Assembly: GCA_943704525.1 (NCBI GenBank)
Contig: CALSCQ010000106.1
Location: 1 to 16,728 of the forward strand
Direction: 5' to 3'
Source of the DNA: Pigoraptor vietnamica
Taxonomy: Eukaryota > Opisthokonta > Filasterea
Length of the DNA: 16,728 bases
The translations under genes and the position numbers were made by a program. The notes beneath the pieces were generated by a model. The model saw nothing but the letters and a program-made list of their open reading frames with translations. It did not search any database and was not told the origin of the DNA. Below are positions 10,246 to 16,728 of the stretch, piece after piece; the stretch's first letter is position 1; every line of letters begins with the position of its first letter.

Positions 10246-10651
10246 CGCTACACAGCCTTCCGTGAGCGTGCGAAATGCAAGCAGAGACACGTCGCAAGCG
10301 GTGCTGTGTGTGTGTGTATCGTAAGCGACAAGTGTTCGTTTATTAGATTGCGTGTGTATGTGTGTGTGCGCGTGTGTGTGTGTGTGCTCCACTTCGATTG
10401 GCATCGTGACATCATGGGCTGCTCACACACACAAAAAGGCGACACCCCGCATCTACACACGAACAGCAAGCATTTTCTACCCTTCCCCAAACACGCACAC
10501 ATGCCTTGAGGAAGAAGGTCACGGCGTATATCACCTTGTGCCAAGCACTGCATGCATTAACCGTTCCCTCTGCGACAAGTAAGCGGCGTGCGAACACATC
10601 GTGCGTGAGCCGTTCCCTTTGCGCAAAACTGAGCGTGCGAGTGTGGCCGAC
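10246..10651. promoter_or_regulatory. Divergent spacer between TPK and NELF-C/D
   Basis: A 406-bp stretch separates the two start codons, which point away from each other, so both promoters must lie here or the genes share one. It holds GT-rich segments at about 10303-10318 and 10350-10386 and cacac at 10426-10434. I see no TATA box at a convincing position on either strand. Confidence 0.55.
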
Positions 10652-13600
10652 ATGGCCTCGTACGGGTCGCCCGCACCGGCGGAAGAGGGCGCAGCGGCGG
10701 CCATGGCGGCAGAGCAGCAGCGCTACGAGGAACTGCTGTGCGCGCCAGACGCCATAATGGACATTCGCGTGGGAGAGACGATGGCCAAGTGAGCGCTTGC
10801 AGACGCCCTCATGTGTACGCGTCACTCTCCGACACTGGGTCATGTGCATCAGCTATACCCAGTGTCTTTATTCTCCCCCACTGTTGTGCGGAGGGCGCCG
10901 CGCATCGCGCAACACACGTGCTGACGTAATTGGCATCTCCAGGTACCTCAAGGCCGGCGGTCGCCCTGAGCGCGTTATCCGCGACCTCGCCGACAGCTAC
11001 CGCGGGTTTGCGCCCATGTGCGATCTCGTTATGGGGTGGCTGCAGCTGGCTGGTGAGTTTCGAGATGCTTCGTGTTGTGCGCACAAGTGCATGCGGTATC
11101 TCCGTTCGATTGTGCGCAACTGTGCGCTGGTGTCGTACGCGCGTGGATGACGTTGCGTGCATGCGCGCGCTCACGACGCACAGGCGCCTCCGAGGAGGAA
11201 GTGTCGGGGATTGTGGACAATTACTTTCGAGAAACGACCATCCAGAGCTTCAGCACGGAGAAGGCCGACAGTATCTTCCGGTCAAGCACGGTGCGTTGAC
11301 GGAGTCGTACACACACGCACATGTCACTAGTCGCGCGCGTACATACACACACATGGCACGTGCCCCACACACACGCACACGTTTTCACGTGTCCACGCTC
11401 ATACGCCGATGCTCTCCTTATGACGAAGCTCTGTGTGCACGTCCGTCCTTCTTCTCGCGCACGCTGTTGCGTACAACTCTTCCCCCATGCGGCCTTCGTT
11501 TTCGTCACTCTCTTTCTCCTTCTGCCTTTCGCACTCTCCCTCTCCTCACTCTCGCACTTATGCGCCCTTGTTACCCCTGCACCCAACACACGACCACTCC
11601 CTTCCCAGCGCTCTGCCAAGTGGCTCGACCAGATGATAGCGCAGAAGACGTGGCGGTCGCTCATCTACCGGCTCTCGGAGCTCCACCCCGACTCAAACTT
11701 GTTGAAGATGGCCATTAAGGTGCGCCTCGTGGTGTCTCTGTTCCTCACAACAATTGCCTCCCATGGGGCCCACGTGCAGTCACATGCATGGCACATGGAG
11801 CACCCACACCTTTTACATTCTCGTAACAACGCGTAGAAAATCGCCGACATTGGCTTTGAGGGCGAGATCGCGAGTGTGGCGAGCGCCGGCAGCGACGGGG
11901 CGTTGTATGCGCGCGTCCTCGGCGACACTGTCGTCAACATTTTGGACATCACCGACGAGGAACTGCCGGATGCGCTGCCCACGCTCGTGGTGAGCTGTTT
12001 GACCTTCGTCTGAGGGGAGGGAGCGTGTTGTGTGTGTGTGTGTGTGTGCGTGTGCGTGTGTTACTTTTCCCTCACCCATTGCACATTTCACTGTCCACCG
12101 CAGAAGCTCGCGTGCCAGAGCGAGCACGCCTTCCTCTGCGCCATGGACCTCCTCTCCCACCTCCAGCGTGCGCACCGCAATGGCCGCCGCGTGAAGCGCA
12201 TTGCACAGTGCGTCATGGAGGGCGCGCGGCAAGCGGGCGCCAGCGACGCGTTTGTCCGGACGACGGCCCTCCTGTTTGCGGGCGCCACGCGTTACCACGA
12301 CGTCGCCGCTGCCATCGGCTCGATTCTCTCCACGAAGCTTGCGTCGCCCGCCGACGTGTCGACCCTGTTTCAGAACTACGCCACGCTGTCGCAGTCGAAA
12401 CCCCCGCCTCCCGCGGAGCTGCTGCGGCTGCCCGGTGTGTTTGATGCGCTGATCGAGTCTGTGTTTGACCCCCGTAAGACAATCAACCCGAATTTCAAGG
12501 ACCGCTATTTCCGAGTGCTCGCCACGGCGTCCATCTACTACGACTTGGAGGAGGCCGGGCAGACACACGCAGGTGCGTGTTTGTATCACACATGCACGGG
12601 CATGGGCGAAGTTTCATCGTTTTCTACTCACGCGAGGGATACGAACGATGCTTGCGGCACAAATGGCTCGTAATCAATCGCTTATCGCCGAACAATGTAC
12701 TGTGGCATTGTTCGCGCATTTCATTTCCGCTAATCGCTGGTTCTAATCCCGGCGCGCGCACTCGCTCAGATGCGCGGCGAGGGGAGGAACACAGGCGATC
12801 GCTGGTTGGAAAAATAGACGCAACCGAAGCCGCCGTCGCAGAGGCACACCGCCTCGTGAATGTGCTAGCCCTCGATTGGGCCCAGAATGTGCGTCGATAC
12901 GTTTACATTTGCGTGCTTGAGTGCGATGCATGTCATTGGCTGTCCTATCGCATCCATGATGTGGTCAGTGTTGTGTGAGGTGGCTCTTGCCGGGCGCTCA
13001 CTCCAACCTCTCCTCCTCCTTGCATCTCTCCCCTTGCAGCCCGCGCTTATTCGGCAGCTTTATCCGCTCCTGGCGCACCCTGTTGTCGCTATGGGTCTTC
13101 TGCGATGGGTCGACGTGGCGCTGCGAGACCCTGCCGTGCTGACATCCACCGTCAACGAAACGAACAATGCCCCGTTCTTCTCGCTGATTGACGAGGCCGG
13201 CCGCCTGCACGCGCGCGTGCGTCCGGAATGTCTGTCGCTCGTTGCAACCTTGCATGAGCGGGAGAAGGATGTCGGCGCGGACATTGCGCCAAAATTGCGG
13301 TACGCGCTCGCGGACAGGCTCCTGAGCCTTGTGTGGGCTGGGCACGTGATGCCTGTTCTGAGATGGGTGGCCTCAACGGCGGCGGCGCGGAAAATGGACG
13401 CCGGTACCCTTCGCTATTTCATCACAGAGGTGCGTGCGCTGTGCCGTATGCGCAATTGTCCGTGCACAATGGATGCCGTACAATGACGCCGCAACGTTGC
13501 GTTTCTTTCTCTATTCGCTGACGTTGACTTTCTGCCGCTGCGTCCCTGTGAGCCTGTCATTGGCTTTGCTACCATCTCGCAGTAGTCGAGGAGAGTGCAA

Positions 13601-14110
13601 AAACTTCGCTGATGTTGACTTTCTGCCGCTGTGTCCCCGCAGGTGCTCGCCATGGCAGAGGGGTCGTTTTCCGCGCCGTTCGCATCGCTTGTGCTGTCGC
13701 TTCTCGAGTCGCTTGATGCGGTCGAAACGATCGTCGAAGGGAGTGACGTTGGTCAATCGGCGGCTGCGTTCGTCGGTGGGTGTTGTGGCGCACGTATTTT
13801 GGGCCCCTATCGTCTCCTATTCGTTTCACATTACCGGCTGCGTTCGTCGGTGGGTGTTGTGGTGCATGTATTTTGGGCCCCTATCGTGTCCTATTCGTTT
13901 CACATTACCGGCATCGAAACTCAAAAATATGACCCCACGAGTGTGAGAACTTCATGTACTGCGCCGGCTTGAACTCACCTGTCCTCGCTTTTCGGGGCCT
14001 GTGCAGACGCGTGCGAAGCGGACCGTCTCGGCACAGTGCTTTCCCCGCACAGCGCGGGCGTGCTTACAAACCTGCACAGGCGATTGTGCGGCAACATGGA
14101 CCTGTTTTGA
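10652..14110 (+). CDS. NELFCD: Negative elongation factor C/D (TH1), complete, ten exons
   Basis: Subunit of the NELF complex that holds RNA polymerase II in promoter-proximal pausing in the nucleus. Exons: 10652-10788, 10943-11052, 11184-11290, 11609-11719, 11837-11989, 12104-12572, 12770-12888, 13040-13429, 13643-13775 and 14007-14110. All nine introns (114-318 nt) are GT-AG and every phase matches, giving 610 residues (human about 590). TH1-family landmarks in order: KYLKAGGRPERVI, KADSIF, WLDQMIAQKTWR, DIGFEGEIASV, QSEHAFL, VKRIAQ, SPADVSTLF, INPNFKDRY, HPVVAMGLLRWVD, LSLVWAGHVMPVL and RYFITEV. The last exon ends LHRRLCGNMDLF before TGA 14108-14110, paralleling the family C-terminus. The start ATG sits in gacATGgcc, 406 bp from the divergent TPK start. 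The exact C-terminal exon is supported by phase and weak similarity only. Confidence 0.95.
11311..11385 (+). repeat. CA-rich imperfect repeat in NELF intron 3
   Basis: Several acacacacgcacatg-type blocks inside the 318-nt intron 11291-11608, the longest of the gene. A pyrimidine-rich stretch (about 11500-11607) precedes its acceptor cttcccag. Confidence 0.7.
12027..12060 (+). repeat. Short (GT)n in NELF intron 5
   Basis: GT run with GC steps inside the intron 11990-12103, about 36 nt after the donor. Confidence 0.85.
13515..13637 (+). repeat. Duplicated acceptor-region sequence in NELF intron 8
   Basis: Two 32-nt imperfect copies, 13515-13546 and 13606-13637, share gttgactttctgccgctg. They are 91 bp apart in the intron 13430-13642. 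Only the second is followed by the acceptor (ccccgcag); the first has lost the CAG (ccctgtgag). Confidence 0.8.
13761..13908 (+). repeat. 74-bp tandem duplication spanning a 5' splice site of NELF-C/D
   Basis: Copies 13761-13834 and 13835-13908 are nearly identical, with a handful of substitutions. Each starts cggctgcgttcgtcg followed by gtgggt, so the exon end and donor of exon 9 are present twice. Only the first donor (13776) keeps the frame with the last exon. Confidence 0.9.
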
Positions 14111-14588
14111 CTTTGTAAAATCGCTATATATGCATCGGATTTTAATCGCCTGTCGCATAATACTGCCGTAAGAAGGGAGCTCGCGGCCCCACTCTCGCGG
14201 CCCTCATAATTTGCCTTTTTGCCATTTGAGAGGGCCAAAGTTGTTGAGTTTCATGTTGCAAAAGCAGAGGGAATCGTCTACGACTGTGCGGGTGAAGAGA
14301 TGCGACCATGGAAAAGACGAAGTGCTGCTCGTGCCCCATGAAGGTGCGGGGCTGCGGGGGAGCGATACAGTTCGTTCGTCAGCTGACTGTAAAGACCAAC
14401 CACACACACCCCCACACGGGCCTCGTCCAAACACGCCCATTCTTTATTGCGATGACCGGGTGACCGGGGCCGTCGCGTACTCCCGCTGATACCGGCACTA
14501 GGGCACATGCACTAAAGCCAGGGCTGCGCTGGATCGGCCGCTGTCGACATTGCGCGACCAAAACCAACCAAACATAAGAGAAGTTTTC
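14111..14588. other. Intergenic spacer between convergent NELF-C/D and F-box/LRR genes
   Basis: No gene seen. It holds a short AT-rich patch (ctatatatgcat, about 14122-14133), a cacacaccccc segment near 14401-14416 and a repeated gaccgggtgaccgggg at 14454-14469. Short reading frames here have no motifs. Confidence 0.5.
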
Positions 14589-14609
14589 TTTTTTTTTTTT
14601 TTTTTTTTT
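14589..14609 (-). repeat. Poly(A) tract downstream of the F-box/LRR gene (poly-T on plus)
   Basis: Twenty-one T on the plus strand, that is A on the coding strand of the F-box/LRR gene, starting about 20 nt after its stop codon. The sequence entering it reads acATTAAA on the coding strand, a polyadenylation-signal-like hexamer merging into the tract. This fits a retroposed mRNA tail. Confidence 0.9.
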
Positions 14610-14630
14610 AATGTCTCCGAACCAACATTG

Positions 14631-16360
14631 TCAGACCGACCATGGAAATGGATTCAGACTTCGAATGCGCTCCAGCGGACTCTGGTCAGCGATCGGGCAA
14701 CCCCTAACGCTGAGAACGCATACTCGCGTGAGAGACGAAACGTCCGTCACGTTGGTGCAGTCGTCGAGCGCGAGCGTGTGGACGGTGCCGAGCGCAGACA
14801 CGTCCGACACGTTCGTTTTGCTGAGATCGAGTTCGTGGACGCCGCCCAAGCACGAGAAGTCCTCAATGAGTTTGCACCCTCTCAACTTGAGCGTGTGCAC
14901 GTGACCAAGCGCAGAGACGTCCCTCACAGGGCAGTACGACAGATTGAGCGTGTGCACGTGACCGAGCATCGACACGTCCTCCACTAGGCACCCTGTCAGA
15001 TCCAAAACGCGGGCGCCGCCGAGCGCGGAGACGTCTTCGATCTGCGCGCCCTCCAGCTCCAGCGAGTGGCAGTTCGCGAGCGCAGCGATGCCAGTGATGT
15101 ACGGCACGCAGCGCATACGGAGCGTGTGAACGCCGCCAAACGCAGAGAGGTCCCACTTTACGGCCGTCTCCGACAAATCGAGCGTGTGCACGGATCCGAG
15201 CGCTCTGCACTCCTCATCCGTCGCGTCAAACTTCGAGAAACGGAGACTGAGTTCGTGAACGCCCCCGAGACGATCGAGACCACTCAACCCGTGTACGAAA
15301 TCCAAGCGGAGCGTGTGCACGCGCCCAAACACCGAAGCATCAACCCTTTCTCGGTGAGAGAGGTCGAGCGTGTGGGCTCCCGCGAGAGCCGCGATATTCC
15401 TCACAGCCCGACACTCCGATAAGACGACCGTGTGCACTGCACGCGCCTGAGAAACGTCGACTAGCCATGGAGACGACGATAGGTTGAGAAAGTGAAGGCC
15501 CGCGAGCTGCGGCGGAACGGACTTGAGCGGCGAACGCAGCCAGGTGAACGAGCGCAGGTAGGGCGAGCACGGCAGTCCCGTCACGCGATCGCAGTAGTCG
15601 AGAGTGAGTTTGCGCACGTTTTCGAGGGGAGAGAGGTCGAATGAGCTCATCATGTCGAGAGAGACCCGGTGTGCGTGCCGCAGCGGCGTGAGATCCGTAA
15701 TCTGAGGCGCGCCGGATTCCGAGAACCGACACGCGAACAGCTCAACGTCACGCACGCCCGCGAGGCACGTCAAGTCCGTGACTGCGGACACGAGATACAC
15801 TGAACGAAGCTTGCGAAAGGAGGGCCAGACGAGCGGCTTCTTCTTGGCATCGAGACGGAGCACAGAGGCGCTGGCGAGGTGTGCGATATCGATGCCGTCA
15901 GCGGATGACGGCGAATCGGACGGCAGCGCAATGTCCACCGTGTGCGCGCCGTCAAGGGGCGACCAATCCAGCGCCATGCACGAGAACACGTCGACGTGCG
16001 GGAGGACGATGAAAGCATCGCAGCAGTACACTTGCGGCCTCGAAAAAGCGGCGCTGTGGACCCCCGCGAAGGGCGACAAGTCCGCAACATCTTCCCGCCC
16101 CTCGAGCACGAGGCGATCGACGGTATGCACTGCTTAACCTCCTCGCGGAAGGCGGCATCCGCGAGGTACATGCGGTTGTACAGCGGCCACAGGTGGTAGA
16201 GGCGCACTCGCCGCAAGAGCGCGCGGAATCGGCTGCTGACTTTGCTCAGCGCGGCGACGTCCGTTGGCGCGAGGTATGGGACAATGTGCGAGACAATTGT
16301 CTCCGCGGGAAGGGCGTGGAGGCTGGGCCCACACGTGCGTTGCGCGTGGGCGTCCGACAT
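14631..16360 (-). CDS. Intronless F-box / leucine-rich-repeat protein with one frame break
   Basis: Probable substrate receptor of an SCF ubiquitin ligase. From ATG 16360 (MSDAHAQRTCGPSLHALPAE) an F-box follows at about 16320-16195: LPAETIVSHIVPYLAP, ALSKVSSRFRALLRRV and LYHLWPLYNRM. The frame reads to REEVKQ near 16131, where the LRR frame (starting VHTVDRLVLEG at 16130) lies one base back; in that frame TAA is just upstream. The LRR part (499 residues to TGA at 14631) has about 24 repeats of 18-23 residues of the type HTLDLSxxxVxDVSALGxV. C-terminal repeats are regular and N-terminal ones degenerate. It is intronless while its neighbours have many introns, and an A-tract follows the stop. 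Alternative upstream ATG is 16474. Similar VHTL/DVSALG repeats occur, to my knowledge, in protist and giant-virus proteins. Confidence 0.8.
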
Positions 16361-16728
16361 GTCGCATGTGGCGCTGTTCTCGGGGAGAGCGGCAGCATAA
16401 AAAGGGAATAAAATGGTTTGTGTGCCCACGCCAAGCCGAGGGAACATGGTCCGGACAGGACGACGGCCGGACACTGCTTCCCCGGAAACTGCGGATCGTT
16501 TTGGTTTTCAGATCGCGAGTGTACGGTTCCAATCGCTACCACGTTGCTCACGGAAAACACTCGAAAAAACCCATGTTCGTGCCCTTTGCGTGGGTAAAGT
16601 GGGGCGCGGCCAATGGGCAGTGGAGTTTTTCTTTCTTTCTTTTTTTTTTTTTTGGATGGCCGACTGAATGAATTGCGATTGCAATCTCAACATTTGTTGC
16701 TTCTGGCCCGATTGCACCCTATCCCCCC
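16361..16728. other. Upstream region of F-box/LRR gene to window end
   Basis: No clear gene. Frames are short. It contains a TTTC-type tract and a 14-T run at about 16640-16653 and ends in a run of C. The presumed promoter of the minus-strand F-box/LRR gene lies here, without a box I can name. Confidence 0.45.

Noticed and set aside
14631-16360. Calling the LRR gene a giant-virus insertion
   Set aside because: Only the repeat style hints at it; no viral core gene lies nearby and no search was possible.

Overview
The window is nuclear-type DNA from a GC-rich, intron-dense microbial eukaryote. I found about five protein-coding loci and no bacterial features. The evidence is GT-AG introns of roughly 60-340 nt with matching phases, long (GT)n/(CA)n/(GA)n and poly(A)/poly(T) tracts, and eukaryote-specific families: RhoGAP, C1, SH3, MYND, F-box and NELF-C/D. 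NELF is known in animals, amoebozoans and some other protists and is absent from plants and budding yeast. A FunK1/Crinkler-like kinase points to lineages such as chytrids, oomycetes or other free-living or parasitic protists. I cannot name the species. The window starts with seven G and ends with six C, so it may be a whole contig.

Layout. (1) 97-2043, plus strand: 5'-truncated C1-RhoGAP gene. (2) 2044-4106, plus: MYND zinc finger, Ser-rich linker and C-terminal SH3. It is either the continuation of the RhoGAP gene past a one-base frame break, or a separate gene starting at 2219. (3) 4107-4551: intergenic, with a short duplication and a 31-A tract. (4) 4552-8174, plus: a damaged or mis-sequenced multi-exon gene with an unrecognised N-terminal part, a restriction-endonuclease-like region, an acidic/Ser-Gly linker and a FunK1/Crinkler-type protein kinase domain (HRD, DFD). 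(5) 8571-8702, plus: a relic of a short-chain dehydrogenase whose glycine-rich loop is missing. (6) 10245-8980, minus: complete three-exon thiamine pyrophosphokinase. (7) 10652-14110, plus: complete ten-exon NELF-C/D (TH1), about 610 residues. (8) 16360-14631, minus: intronless F-box plus leucine-rich-repeat gene with one frame break and a downstream A-tract, looking like a retrocopy.

The two housekeeping genes (TPK and NELF-C/D) are transcribed divergently from a 406-bp spacer and have unbroken frames across every splice junction. The frame breaks lie in the accessory-type genes (kinase, F-box/LRR, SDR relic) and once in the RhoGAP/MYND locus. This contrast is the main reason to think at least some breaks are real decay and not sequencing error. 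The genes do not form a pathway: they cover Rho signalling, transcription pausing, cofactor synthesis, ubiquitin-ligase substrate recognition and a mobile or effector-like kinase.
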